Positions 14,194 through 26,262 of a stretch of DNA of 64,000 nt are shown here, piece after piece. The notes under the pieces are model-generated. The model did not search any database. It was given only the letters and a program-made list of their open reading frames with translations, and was not told the origin of the DNA. Position numbers and translations under genes: made by a program. The stretch's first letter is position 1, and each line of letters begins with the position of its first letter. Source of the stretch: Hymenopellis radicata (taxonomy: Eukaryota > Basidiomycota > Agaricomycetes > Agaricales > Physalacriaceae); NCBI GenBank assembly GCA_015501595.1, contig JADNRX010000122.1:1-64000 (forward strand). The letters run 5' to 3'.

Positions 14194-17100
14194 TCAATCT
14201 CCATCCGATGTTGATGATAACTGGGATTCTTCCGCTGGTAGGGCTGCATCAATACCACTCGTCTGAGTCTCAAGGTCAGGGATCAAGACTCCTTCGACCT
14301 GCATAAGGGATTCGTCAGTATTTCGTGTCAAAGAGTAATGGATTCACATGTTCAGCGTTTTCCAAGACTGTGTGCAGCGTTTCCAAGCCTATTTCCAGAT
14401 ATTCTGCCATCTTCCGAGAAGCAAAATGGTATGCAATCCAGTTTACCAAGGGATATTTGCGGAATGCCGGTGTGGCAGAGAGGCTCTGTAACGAGAGTGG
14501 CCATGGGAATATCGGAGATACCTCTGCATACGAGAGTGGCGGAAATCTAACTGCCTCTGCATACGGTGTTCGGGCCCATGCAAGGATGGCTTTCAGTTCC
14601 GTATCACAGTCTTCCCATGACGTATGAGTTGGGCATATTTTAGCCAGGCGTACGACAAGGTCTCGGGAGTAGTCTAGAGGCATCCCTTGCTTGGCACTTG
14701 CTGCAACAATCAGCATGAAACTGAGTACAAGCTGTTGCGGTTGGTGAAGATATTTGCAGAATTCACGAAGGTTTGAGTCTGGTGTCAGATTATAAAGACC
14801 CTCGAGACAGCCCACGATAACCCGATTCGGGAAATCACCCACTGGCATCCAGCCGACGCTACATATCACCCATTCCGTGAAGATGATCCTCATCCACCCT
14901 TCATCCCTGAAGATTCTGTATGCTTCCTCGTGACCACAAGACAATGCATTGGCCATTATGTCCATGGGCATCCGGAGGTTTGACTTCAAGTTTGGGACAA
15001 CTTCAATAAAATCTTGAAAATCATATTGAAGGCAGTCATAGAAACCTGCCCAGGTTTGGAGAAGGAATTCAAGCCTCGGAAAGTGGAATATGGGAGTGAA
15101 GGAGGACTGAAAGTAAAGTTCTTGAACATTGGATAGACACGATAAGTATAACCAGGGATGGTTCTCTTGCAACCATAAGGAAGTGACGGATCTATCTTGA
15201 ATCGCTGTTATAACACCACATAAAAAGTTAAAATCCAAGGCTATCCAATGATCTGTATCCAGTGTTACATTGGAATATGTGATGAGCCTTACAACACAAG
15301 CAAGGAGCTGAAGAGATTGGCAATTTGTGAAGTGGTCCATAGTATCATCCTGGTGCTGGACATGAGAAAGAGCCAGTTTTCCAGTGGCTATCAAAATTCT
15401 GTGATATGAAGAGATAGGCTTAATTGTGCAGTGATGTGGGTAGGGAAGCGCCATAAAAGACATTGGGGGCAACGGCGATGAGGAGATCGAGTTCGTTGTA
15501 GTCGTCGTCAATGACAGCAGGGATGGAAAAAGAGATGGCCACGCCGGCATACTATCATAGCTCGCTAAGAGGGACCAATCATCTTGCCAATCATAGCGTG
15601 CCAAGAGGGACCATTTGAGAAGTGTATCCCAAATTTTCGGTTGAAAATGAGTCCAGAAGACTTGCGTACCCGTCAGCAACATCATACTGGGACTAGTAGT
15701 TGCAGGTGGTGGACTAATGACTGCATACAGGAATTGAGCCAATGAACATTTGTTAACAATAGGAGGGGGATACATAGGGTTGAGCGCATGAAGGAGTATT
15801 GCTTCCCAAATGAGAGGATGCATGAGCACGTCGGAGTGGCTGGTGAAGAAGGAGAAAGCCTCAGGATTAAAGTGTACCCGATCACTAGAGGCAACCCAGC
15901 TGGCAGCTATGATACGTGGATCCAGATCTCTATCATTTTCGATTGACCCAAGGTACTCCCCTGGTACTCTGGTTTCTTCATCATCTTTTCCAAGGAACAC
16001 ATAAGAACGGCAGAGGCGCTCCAGCACCCACTGTTGGCTAGGCAAGTCAAGACTTGCTGATGCTTCTTGGACCAGTTCACGGTGTTGACTCTGCATGTTC
16101 CTAGCATGACACCATTTCGTTGTAGCATAAGGGCGTGACTCGACAGGAAGCCCACTGATACCCTGTAAGACAAGAGTATGAACAGTTGGGTTTGACGACA
16201 TCTGATACAACCAGTCGAGAGCATCGACGGAGAGAGTATAATGCGCATCTTGGACTGTGTTGAACTCTATCTGGGTCAACGACATAGACAGGTACTCCGG
16301 AGTTGTGCATATGTGACGACAAGCCACAACACAATTATGGATGGTTTTCCAGCAGATTTGTCCAGTAGACTGAATACCGAATAGGATGGCTCGATAAACA
16401 TGATGAATGCAATCAGTCAGTGGTGTCTGGTAGAAATGTAAACAATTATGGACAGTATTCCGCCAAAGTTGTCCAGTAGACTGAATACCGAATGGGATAG
16501 CTCGATAAACATGATGAATGAAATCAGTCAGCGGTGTCTGGTAGGGACATTGTGGAAAGACAATCGGGATTGTATTGCTGACAAGATAGAGCACACAGAC
16601 AAGGACTGTGAGTGTGCCAACAGTCCATGCGAGTGAGACACATAATGGGATGAAGAAAAGGGCGAGGCCGGCAAAGAAGAGCATGAGGGAGATGTGCATA
16701 ATGATGGGGAGCATTCCAATGATGATACGGACACGCCATTTCTCAAGGCCCATGAAACGAAACTGGCGCATGTGGCTGCGAAGCCCGGGTGTACCAGAAG
16801 GAAAAGTCATGTACCGGTGCAGCCATTGTTTCACCAGGACGGCAGTGAGAGCAACAACGAGGCTGGTGATGAGACTGACAACCCACAATCCGTTAATCCA
16901 AACGTCGATCACATCCGGGTCGAATTTCTCGGCGGGGTTTATGGAGGGAGTCGTGACATTCACCGTCCCGCCATCAGCCATGGCAAGTTGAACGACGAGA
17001 AGATCGTGGAGGAGGAGAGCAGACATTTCCGAAAAGTCCGCTTGAAGGTTCTGCGAAACCTGTACAAGCAACGATGTGACCACGGCAGAGAAGAGACCGG

Positions 17101-17499
17101 CCTAGTATGTCTACTCAGCAACAATGCTCAGCAACGAGCTTGAATACGTACGAATACCAGCATTACATCAAGACCATCGCGGGATTGGCCAACCATGTTT
17201 TCGTCATAGGCGACGGCTTCTTCAACATATACACGGTACGCTCTTGCATTGGGCGCGGTTTCCTGGCCATAAGGATCCTCCGGAAATCGCGCCACGTAGT
17301 CGTCATTGAAGACAGGCCGCGAAAAGCCCTGCCTTCTGGCATCCTGCGCCAGCCCGAAGAACGTTTTCGCGGGCTGTGAGGGTTGGGGTACAGGTGCAGG
17401 ACTCGGCTGGGTGTTATCGGCCTGCATCTCCGTAGCCGCGAGGCTGGGAGCACTAGGAGGTATTTCCTGCCCGTCGTTGGATACTTCGTGGATTGACAT
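14194..17499 (-). CDS. DUF6535 domain-containing membrane protein, intact copy
   Basis: Three exons (17499-17152, 17101-14348, 14298-14194) with 50- and 49-bp introns encode 1068 aa without a break. Residues 1-75 are polar and disordered. The DUF6535 signature follows (RVYVEEAVAYDENMV, then GLDVMLVFAGLFSAVVTSLL). Predicted membrane segments lie near 108-128, 184-206, 243-265 and 270-292, with an NxT-containing loop (NVTTPS) between the first two. The remaining ~770 residues are a large soluble region of unknown fold containing EAYRIFRDEGW and DLVVRLAKICPTHTSW. The family is widely expanded in mushroom fungi and its function is unknown. The 5' end faces a centrin gene 1.43 kb away. The only copy here that reads cleanly throughout. 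Confidence 0.9.
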
Positions 17500-18930
17500 G
17501 AGCGTGTTGGTAGTGTGAAAGCAAGACGTTCAACAGCAGCAGCACGGCCGTGCTGTCATTCCGTAATCTGCATCGCCGGGAGCTCGACTGAAGTGGAATC
17601 AGGTGACTTGTCGAACGAACGAGAAGAGTATGACTGACCGTAGATACATATTCCGTTTCCATACTATCCTTCCGGTATTAGGCTCCTATGAAGTGCTGAC
17701 AGTAACAGGCCTGAGTTGGGAAGGGCAATGTTTATAAATTCACGAACTTACTCTAATGCCTTCTATACATAGACAGCAATGCCGGAAGCCTTCCCCTGTA
17801 TTGACGTCCAAGCCATATAGACCGGCATACCGCGGAATGAGAGCTTTGTAGAAGAGGAGCTGTTAAGTGATACAAAAGGCAAATGACCAGGGTATCTCAA
17901 GCCGTAAGATGTATACGATGCACTGTAGACAGTGTAGTGTACGCCGTGCCCCAAACATGAGCGCACGAATTATATACCAGAAACGATCTGAATGCGCCGT
18001 ACCGGTGACCGAATGTGCCGGGAGCGATATTGACTCCTGAGGGAAAGCTATCTTGTGCTGGTGATGTTTGCGACCGCTTTGAATGCCAAGCATCCTGACG
18101 GATATTTCCCCGCCAATCCTAGTCTCGATTTCCAAACTCTAAACGAGGAGGAAGATAATCGTTCCTCCTTAGTATAGAGCCAATCCCAGACATGGCGAAA
18201 TTTGCGGTACTAATGATGAATATGCATCGTGTTCAACACTCTTGCGGTCGGACAGTGATTAATGAGGATGCGACTGGGATTGATATTCATGGTGATGTCA
18301 CAGATTGCGATAATTAATTGACAGTATACATATATCTAGAGGAAGGATGAGCAGATGTTTCATGTAGCAACTAGATCGGCGCACCTCGTCCGTTATTGGT
18401 CGCAAACCCCCCTTCGTGAGGGCTAGGGAGGAGCAGGCAGGCCAGGAAAATGGAAAGGAGAGCGTAAAACCACTGAGGAACGTGACCTGCTTGGAGGAGA
18501 TCAATATGAAGGCATTATGGATGCCCGAACGAAAACGTACCGCAAGTAAAATCTCAGACACGCCTTGATGACCCGAATTTGCCAAATTCGCCAGACACGC
18601 GCTGGGGCGCGCCGAAGAAGAGACTGGCAACGAAGACGAAGGAGCTCTTGGGATCATGGAAGATTTTCGGGACAGCGGTTAGGATAGATAGATAATCGAA
18701 CTGGGCTTTGTCGGTGTTGAGAACACAAAATTGGACATTTCAAGCATTTCCGTGGCGGTGAACAGAAGGAAAGTTGGAAGTCTCAAATGAGGTTCCGTAT
18801 TGGCGACATCAGCTTGACGAATATCTCGTCGGTCCCAGCCATGGTAGAAATTGCCCGGCGATAGGGATCGGTGCTGGTGGCAGGTCTGAAAGAGGACGAT
18901 TGCCTGATCGGGGACGCGACCACAACCACC
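17500..18930. other. Divergent intergenic region, DUF6535 / centrin
   Basis: This 1.43-kb interval holds both promoters. Parts recur around 43600-45500 in the inverted arm: the AATTTGCCAAATTCG stretch near 18580, a CAGTGGTTTTA-like segment (reverse complement at 18450-18470), and a CCGCCAATCC stretch near 18110. I see short frames but no protein that I would defend. The equivalent interval has been deleted from the 21-25 kb copy. Confidence 0.5.
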
Positions 18931-19532
18931 ATGTACGGAACCTCTGCCGCCGCGCAGAAAGCCAAGCGACGCACCCACAGCCGTCCAGAGATATCCGACG
19001 AGCAGAAACAGGAAATCAAAGAGGCGTTTGAGTTATTCGACACGGACAAGGACGGCGCCGTCGACTACCACGAGCTCAAAGTCGCGATGCGCGCCCTCGG
19101 TTTCGACATGAAAAAGGCGGAAGTCCTCAAAGTGCTGCGTGACAACGACAAGGGCGGGCATGGCCTAATGGAATTCGAAGATTTCGCGAAGATAAGTGAG
19201 TGGTCGCATAACATTCAAGGGTTTGTCGCGTTCTGATGAGGAGCAGTGAGCGAGCGAATATTGGCTCGTGATCCCATGGACGACTTGAGGCGCGCGTTTA
19301 AGCTGTTTGACGACGATAATACTGGCAAGATTAGCCTGCGGAATCTGCGGCGAGTGGCCAAGGAGATTGGCGACCGCCTTGAGGACGATGAGTTGTATGT
19401 TGCCTACCGTCGCATTCATTTGGCACTTATAACGCGTCTTCAGGCAAGCTATGATAGAAGAGTTTGATTTAGACCAGGACGGCGAGATCAACGAGCAAGA
19501 ATTTTTACGCCATCATGCAAGACGATGCATAA
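18931..19532 (+). CDS. CDC31: Centrin (CDC31), copy 1, frameshifted at its last codons
   Basis: Exons 18931-19195, 19247-19394 and 19444 onward carry four EF hands. The first loop is [12 protein letters not shown], the third [12 protein letters not shown] and the fourth [12 protein letters not shown]; the second ([13 protein letters not shown]) is degenerate. Centrin is a calcium-binding protein of the spindle pole body that also works in mRNA export and DNA repair complexes. The T run at 19502-19506 has five Ts where copy 3 has four. This replaces the normal YAIMQDDA end and lets the frame run on to 19765. The stop that matches copy 3 would be at 19530-19532. The change may be real or a homopolymer error. 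Divergent from the DUF6535 gene. Confidence 0.88.
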
Positions 19533-19887
19533 TCACCTTCTCATTTACCCATGTAGTGCGCGAACACCCTTGCCATCATAATCTTTTGCTTATATCCGCT
19601 CTAGGTTTACCCTCTTATCGCAATTTGTACCATCAACACGAATATCATTGCATTTCATTTGCCTATAGTCCGGTGGCTTCAAGAGGAAGCTTTCACATTC
19701 ATACTATGCTTTCTTACGCGCGGCTGGGTCGACGGGTAAGGACATGCAACGTTACACTGTTTTGACGCTCATGATCATAAAGTATAGATTATTCGTTAGT
19801 ATGTAAATCCGAACTGCAAACCTAACTCTAGTGCATCCTCCCGAAGGCCGTCCTCCTACACCTTTATGTCGCGAAAAGCGTTCATTC

Positions 19888-20400
19888 CTAGGCTTCCTGA
19901 GGTGTGATGTCAACCCCAACATGGTACGCTCTTTCGATCCGGGTCTGGGTTACCTTTTCTGAGCTATTCAATAGCGACGCGTCGCGTTTACACGGCGTTG
20001 TCTGGATATATAAAACCGGTGCTATGGATGATATGGATCGTCTGGGTCCCTCATTCGTCGTCCCGCCGGATTCGGGAAGATTTGCCTCGCTATGATGAAC
20101 CTTTTCTACCAATCTGCGACGCTCCACAAATCCCGGATGTTGTTGTGCCAGGCATTTCTAGCTGGGTCTTCAGTTGATGGAGGCCCTAGCTTGGTGCTGA
20201 TGGCGGATCGCTGCGCGAGGGAGAGGATGACCGGTGCAGAAGTTGACGAGGAAAGGTTCGAAGCGAGTGCTGAGAATGAGGGACGTGAAGCAGCGAAGGC
20301 GAAGAGACCGCGAACATCTTGGACTAGACAGGCAACATCCTCCTTCAACTTTGGGCAGTCCTTATGTTGTCGGGCACTGAGACCGAATTTCCGAGTCTAA
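19888..20400 (-). pseudogene. Decayed gene Y beside centrin, copy 1
   Basis: The minus strand reads LVQDVRGLFAFAASRPSFSA, then IRDLWSVADW, then APVLYIQTTPCKRDASLLNS and SEKVTQTRIERA, with a stop and a small indel near 20110. The inverted arm has the same protein at 42118-42697. Both copies are broken, so neither is likely to be expressed intact. I do not recognise the family. It converges on the centrin gene. Confidence 0.5.
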
Positions 20401-20464
20401 GGCATCCCACCTGTCTCCTTGTGCCGAAGACATAGAGAAACTACCCTTCGTGCACCCAAGAGAC

Positions 20465-21146
20465 ATGCTACGCTGGCTCCCATGGCTGTCACCGTTTCTT
20501 CGCCGTCCCCAAACAAGCCCTCAACACAGTTTCACAGGAGAGAGCTCCCGGACGGTGCATTCGCGTGCCGGATCGCAAGCTTCCTCACCAGGATCGAGTT
20601 CCTCATCTCCTACGATGCCTTCAAGGACGCCTGTTATGGACTTGCCATCGAGTTCTAAAACACAGGTTGACAAAGAGGCCATACAAGCTGTTCAAAATGC
20701 GATGGATGTCGCTCCTGTGGTTTGGGACATGATAGAGGACGTTTTGGGCGATGCTCTTGAGGCACAAAAGGATACCCGAGAATGCCTTGACCGGGCGAGA
20801 TCGGTGACGACGAGGCTAACTGACCTTGTTCGTGCGATGAAGGACGGGGATATGACGTCGGACAAGGTGCATTGCGGGACGACGCTCATCTGTTCTTGAA
20901 GGTACTTTTTCCCTTGTGCGTGGGTGATATCGATCTTACGACTTTTAGACCGTTGTACAATTGTCCAACACTGTCAAGACCTACAATGGCACGCGGTCCA
21001 GCGCGCTGAGGAACAACATGTACAAGTTGACCAACGCCACGGAGGAGTTTGCCATCCTGCTGCATGTTTCCTCATTTGCGCCAGCGTCTACGCCGATGCC
21101 GCGGCCGTACTCCCATATGCTCACTTCGGCCTCCAGACGAGTTTAG
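20465..21146 (+). CDS. Hypothetical helical protein, single copy
   Basis: Exon 1 (20465-20866) and exon 2 (20949-21146) join in frame across an 82-bp GT..AG intron, giving about 200 aa. The first ~60 residues are Ser/Pro-rich. The rest is predicted amphipathic helix (EAIQAVQNAMDVAPVVWDMI, QKDTRECLDRARSVTTRL, then TVVQLSNTVKTYNGTRSSAL). This resembles the helical N-terminal modules seen before NACHT or kinase domains in fungal STAND proteins, but no such domain follows; that comparison is weak. It lies between two copies of the duplicated block and is not itself duplicated. Start and end are uncertain. Confidence 0.4.
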
Positions 21147-21239
21147 TGGGCCCGCAAGATGACTACCGTTTGACGTCGAGTCTTTCACGGACGAGGAGTG
21201 CCCAGCCTACGGGAACGTTTAAGCTTCCGTATACGGCTA

Positions 21240-21540
21240 CGTCTCCTCGTGTTAAGTACCTCTCACAGCACCCTGCACACCCTCCCCTTGGCGCAATAAT
21301 ATTACTATCGTCATGATATAGTCTAGGCCGTCTATCCCGAAACTGGTGAGTTTTTGCTCCTCGTCCCTATCTGAGCGAACCTCACGCTCGAGGAGATGCA
21401 CGTTCCTCTCGCCAGCAAAGGCCCTTGCCTGGGACTCCGAGGAAGCATGCTTCAAGAAACGGCTTGCGGCTGGAGGGAAGATGAAAGATCTTGCTCAGAG
21501 CGAGGGCTTAGGGCACCCAGCGTCCAGTCACATGGAATGA
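21240..21540 (+). pseudogene. Gene X tail, copy beside truncated block
   Basis: This matches the end of the minus-strand gene X at 48885-49080. The shared C-terminal part reads MHVPLASKGPC here and MDVPLASKGPCTWDEEAHF there. In-frame stops (for example within CCTATCTGAGCG near 21365) break it here. It points towards the DUF6535 copy at 21673-24982, the same arrangement as in the other blocks. Family not recognised. Confidence 0.5.
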
Positions 21541-21672
21541 CACGAATGAACTAGCTACTACATTTTCAACATCTGGATACGGCCAGTGGGTACGATTACA
21601 TTTTGCTGGACCGCAGATTATTCCTAGAGTCTGTGATCCTGAGACTGAAGGTCTCGCGACGTGTACTATACA

Positions 21673-24600
21673 TCAATCTCCGTCCGATGTTGATGATATC
21701 TGGGATTCCGCCGGTAATGCTGCATCAATGCTTGTCTGAGTCTCAAGGTCAGGGATCAATACTCCTTCGACCTGCGTGAGGGATTTGTCAGTAAACTGTA
21801 TCTTTCGTGTCAAAGAGTAATCGGCTTACATGTTCAGCGTTTTCCAAGACTGTGTGCAGCATGTCCAAAGCGATTTCCAGATATTCTCCCATCTTCGGAG
21901 AAGAAAACCGGCCTGCAGTCCAGTCTACCAAGGGATATTTGCGGAATGCAGCTGTGGCAGAGAAGCTCTGTAACGAGAGCGGCCACGGGAATAGAGATGT
22001 CTCTGCATTCGGTGTTCGGGCCCATGCAAGGATGGCTTTCAGTTCCGTATCACAGTCTTTCCATGATGTATGAGTTGGGCATATTTTGGCCAGGTGTACG
22101 ACAAGGTCTCGGCATACGCCGACAAGGTCTCGGGAGTCGTCTAGAGGAAACTCTGGCTCCGAGGCGCTTGCTGCAACGATCAGCATGAAAATGAGTACAA
22201 GCTGTTGCGGTCGGTGAAGATATTCGCAGAATTCACGACGGTTCGAGTCCGGTGCCAGATTATAAAGACCATCGAGACAGCCCACGATAACCCGATTGGG
22301 GAAATCACACATTGGTACTGTAGTGTTTCGACCGTAGGTTCATATCCAGGCACAGAGACGGGAATTACCCGATTTGGACAGTCCCGCCGCAGGCGGGACC
22401 GAAAATTTCCGCTTTTGGAGGGTCGTGCCTGGCTCAGAGGCACCGTGACGCGATATGCTCTATATATAGGTTCGGTTCGTTGCCTGCCGTGACCCGATAT
22501 GCGAATATCCGGTCGAAACACTACAGTATCCGGTCGACGCCACATATCACCCATTCCGTGAAGATGATCCCCATCCACCCTTTGTCCCTGAAGATTCTGT
22601 ATGCTTCCTCATGTCCAGTAGATAATGCATTGGCCATTATGTCCATGGGTATCCGGAGATTTGATATTAGGACATTTTTAGAGTCAGAATCATATTGAAG
22701 GCTGTCATAGAAACCCGCCCAGGTTTGGAGAAGGAATTCAAGCCTCGGAAAGTGGAATATGGGAGTGTGGAAGGACGATATATGATAAAATATTTGAATG
22801 TTGGATAGACACGATAAGCAGGGGTTGTTATCAAGTTGTGACTGTAGTACAGAAGAGAAGGAGATATCTTGAATCACTGGGATAACACTGCACAAGAAGT
22901 CAAAATCTGCTGTCCAATGGGCCCCTTTGGGCATCACATCAGAATGTGCAATGAGCCTCACAGCGCAAGCAAGGAGCTCGACAGATCGGCAAATTGTGAA
23001 GTGGTCATGGTGCTGAACATGAGAAAGGGCCAGTTTCCCAGTGGCTATCAATATTCTGTGATACGAAGAGATAGACTCGACTGGGCCACTATCATAGCAC
23101 GCCAAGAGGGGCCATTCGAGAAGAGTATCCCAGATTTTCGGTTGAACATGAGCCCAGATGGCTTGTGTACCCGTCATCAACGATGTACTGGGACTAGTGG
23201 CAGGTGGACTGATAACTGCATATAGGAATTGTCCCAATAAACATTCATCGATGATATGAGGATAAAAGGCCCTAAGCCCAAAAAGGACTATTTGTTCCCA
23301 AATGGAAGGATGCATGAGCACGTCACAGTGGCTGATGAAGAAGGGCAAAGCCCAGTAATTAAAGAGCCACCAATAGCTATGAGGAACGACCCAAATAGCA
23401 GCTATGATACGTGGATCCAGATCTCTATCATTTCTGAGGAAGGAAGGAAGGAAGTAATACTCCCCTACTCTGGTTTCGTCATCATCTTTTTGAAGGAACA
23501 CATAAGAACGGCAGAGGCGCTCCAGCACCCATGGTTGACCAGGCAAGTCAAGACTCAATGATAATTGTCGGATCAACTGACGGCGTTGGATCCGCATGTC
23601 CACAGCACCACTCCATTTCGTCGTAGCATAAGAGCGTGACGCGGCAGGGAGCCCACTGATGCCCTGCAAGACAAGATTATGAACAGTCGGATTTGAAGAC
23701 ATATGATACAACCAGTCCAGAGCATCGACGGAGAGAGTATCATGCGCATCTTGGACTGCATCAGACTCCAACTGGGTAAAAGACTTCGACTTGGTCTGCA
23801 ACACCTCCGAAGAAGTCGTGAGAGACTGGTGTTCTGATGAAATATCCGGAGCTGTGAAAGACACTGGCAGGTGTTTTGAAGGAATAACCAACTTGCAGAT
23901 GCCACAACAGGCCCCAAAACAATGATGGATGGTTTTCCGCCAGAGTTGTCTAATGTGCTGAATACCAAACGGGACAACTTGACAAACGTGATGAATGAAG
24001 TCGGTGAGTGGTGTCTGGTAGGGACATTGCGGGAAGACAATCGGAATGGTATTGCTGACGAGGTAGAGCACACAGACAAGGACCGTGATTGCGCCAACAG
24101 TCCATGCGAGTGAGACACGTAATGGAACGAAGAAAAGGGCGAGCCCGGCAAAGAAAAGCATGAGGGAGATGTGCATGACGATGGGGAGCATTCCAATGAT
24201 GATACGGACGCGCCATTTCTCGAGACCCATGAAGCGAAAGTGGCGGATGTGACTGCGAAGCCCGGGTGTACCAGAAGGAAAAGTCATGTACCGGTGCAGC
24301 CATTGCTTCACCAGGACAGCAGCGAGAGCAACGACGAGGCTGGTGACGAGACTGACGACCCACAATCCGTTAATCCAAACGTCGATCGCATCCGGGGCGA
24401 ATTTCTCGGCGGGGTTTATGGAGGGAGTCGTGACATTCACCGTCCCGCCATCAGCCATGGCGAGCTGGACTACGAGAAGATCATGGAGGAGGAGAGCAGA
24501 CATTTCCGAAAAGTCCGCTTGAAGGTTCTGCGAAACCTGCACAAGGAACGATGTGACCACGGCAGAGAAGAGACCGGCCTAGTATGTCTACTCAGTAACA

Positions 24601-24982
24601 ATGCTCAACGACGAGCGTGAATACGTACGAATACCAGCATTACATCCAGACCATCACGGGATTGGCCAACCACGTTTTCGTCGAAGGCGACGGCTTCTTC
24701 AACATAGACACGCCAAGCTCTCGCATTGGGCGCTGTTTCTTGGCCGTAAGAATCTTCTGGGAACCGCGCCACGTAGTCATCATTGAAAGCAGGCCGCGAA
24801 AAGCCCTGCCTTCCGGCATCCTGCGCCAGCCCAAAGAACGTTTTCGGTCGAGGTACAGATGCAGCACTTGGCTGGGTGTTTTCGGCCGCCTGCATTGGCA
24901 TGTTCTCTGCAACCGCGAGGCTGGGAGAGGACCCACTCGCAGGTATTTCTTGCCCATCGTTGGATACTTCGCGAATTGACAT
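21673..24982 (-). pseudogene. DUF6535 gene disrupted by a MITE
   Basis: Exon 1 (24982-24629, 118 codons) and the exon starting at 24578 match the intact copy and keep the DUF6535 signature and four membrane segments. The frame is cut at 22526 by the 211-bp MITE insertion, which carries stops and is not a multiple of three. The rest of the protein (CDFPNRVIVGCLDGLYNL... to the final exon and stop at 21673) continues beyond the insertion. As it stands it can make only a ~795-residue product ending VICGVDRIL. The start lies only 66 bp from the start of a broken centrin copy, because the intergenic region found elsewhere has been lost. Confidence 0.9.
22316..22528. mobile_element. MITE with TA target duplication, inside DUF6535 gene
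   Basis: The 19-base ends TACTGTAGTGTTTCGACCG (22316-22334) and their exact reverse complement (22510-22528) bound a 213-bp segment including the flanking TA on both sides. Related copies read straight through this point (GGCATCC at about 14845-14851, where this copy would read GGTATCC without the insertion), so the empty site and a TA duplication are directly visible. A further palindrome, GTCCCGCCGCAGGCGGGAC, is at 22381-22399. TA duplication and size fit a Tc1/mariner-type non-autonomous element. No transposase is present. Confidence 0.92.
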
Positions 24983-25048
24983 GAGCGTGCTGGTAGTAGG
25001 GGTGATGGGTGTTTAAGATTGCCTTATCGGGACGCGACCACAACCACC

Positions 25049-25470
25049 ATGTACGGAACCTCTGCCGCCGCGCAGAAAGCCAAGCGACGCACCCACAGCC
25101 GTCCAGAGATATCCGACGAGCAGAAACAGGAAATCAAAGAGGCGTTTGAGCTATTCGACACGGACAAGGACGGTACCACGAGCTCAAAGTCGCGATGCGC
25201 GCCCTCGGCTTCGACATGAAAAAGGCGGAAGTCCTCAAAGTGCTGCGTGACAACGACAAGGGCTGGCATGGCCTAATGGAATTCGAAGATTTCGCGAAAA
25301 TAAGTGAGTAGTCGCATAACATTCAAGGGTTTGTCGCGTTCTGACGAGGGGTAGTGAGCGAGCGAATATTGGCTCGTGATCCCATGGACGACTTGAGGCG
25401 CGCGTTTAAGCTGTTTGACGACGATAATACTGGCAAGATCGGCCTGCGGAATGTGCGGCGAGAATTGGCT
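25049..25470 (+). pseudogene. Centrin, truncated copy 2
   Basis: It begins [20 protein letters not shown], identical to the other copies. A 10-bp deletion in the first EF hand (near 25173, after DKDG) shifts the frame. The copy stops matching at about 25465, in the third EF hand, and the last third of the gene is absent. The unrelated isochorismatase gene follows immediately. Not functional as a centrin. Confidence 0.92.
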
Positions 25471-25538
25471 CAGACAGAACCTCTCGATCTTTCCTTTTCA
25501 TAAGATTCCTCCGACCATTAGGTCCTTACCATCTCTAA

Positions 25539-26191
25539 CTACACTATAATCTCTGCAACTGTCTTCACGTCATGCACAATCAGCGGGTACACCAACGTTG
25601 TCGCCGCTTGATACAACTCTTCACTCCACGCCGCCGTCGCATCTTTGATAATCGTAACGTGGTATCCCCTTCCAGGAAATCAGCAAGACTGCGGTTCCAT
25701 CAGGTCTCGAAGTACTCACAATTCAACAGCATACCGCGCCGACGATTCCAAGCACGTATTCGCAATCATCCCCGCCATGATAACCTTGTCCACCCATGCT
25801 TGCGCAGCTGAAAGTCCAAATCCGTGTTCGCAAACCCGCTCGAGTTCCAGTGCTCCGTCGCCACGACGTCTCCGTTCTCCCAATTCGGCTCCGTCCCCTC
25901 GTAGAATTGCGCACCCCAGCTGCCTTTCTCGAAGACTTTGCCCTCCTTCACCTTGAGATTGGAATGAGTAGGGTACATCCATCCCGCATAGTCTGTGTCC
26001 TGTGTTTGGTGGTGCAGAGCGTAGAATACGGGGATGCGGTTGTCTGCGCGCCGCGCCCACGCGAGGAGTGCGAGGATGTTGGGTACGGCCTTGACGGATG
26101 CAAGGGAGGCTGCGAGAGGTGCGTGGGCTTTTCCCGAGGGGTGGAGAAAGTCGTTGTATGGGTCGATAAGGATGATAGCTGTTTTCGACAT
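25539..26191 (-). CDS. Isochorismatase-fold cysteine hydrolase
   Basis: Exon 1 (26191-25720) and exon 2 (25668-25539) are joined by a 51-bp intron. The start ILIDPYNDFLHPSGKA holds the catalytic Asp of the family (IDPYNDF). A Lys/Trp-rich middle (KGSWGAQF) follows, then VIMAGMIANTCLESSARYAVELG. That last motif has Cys in the catalytic position (ANTCLESS) and the usual non-prolyl region before it. The end GYHVTIIKDATAAWSEE is also typical. Substrate unknown; such enzymes hydrolyse amides or related bonds. One G is missing from the run at 25793-25795 (KHG/VDKV junction), which breaks the frame; this looks like one of the many homopolymer indels here. Confidence 0.9.
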
Positions 26192-26262
26192 GATGGGGAG
26201 TGGATGGACGATAACTTGGCGGATGAGACATGGTTTTATATTGATAGGAAGACGCGGCCAGG

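Larger units (their letters stand above)
13380..20400. repeat. Duplicated block, left inverted arm
   Basis: This arm contains a DUF6535 tail fragment, the complete DUF6535 gene (minus), the divergent centrin gene (plus) and a decayed convergent gene. The same order occurs reversed at about 42090-48940, forming an inverted repeat around some 22 kb of mostly different sequence. Both boundaries were placed by eye from shared proteins and flanking words and are approximate. The arms have diverged by indels and substitutions, so the duplication is not very recent. Confidence 0.8.

Noticed and set aside
16608..17143. Plus-strand frames of 127-149 codons opposite the DUF6535 N-terminus, recurring at 24171-24620 and 46075-46440 (minus)
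   Set aside because: They recur only because the sense gene is duplicated; no domain, and codon constraint is on the DUF6535 strand.
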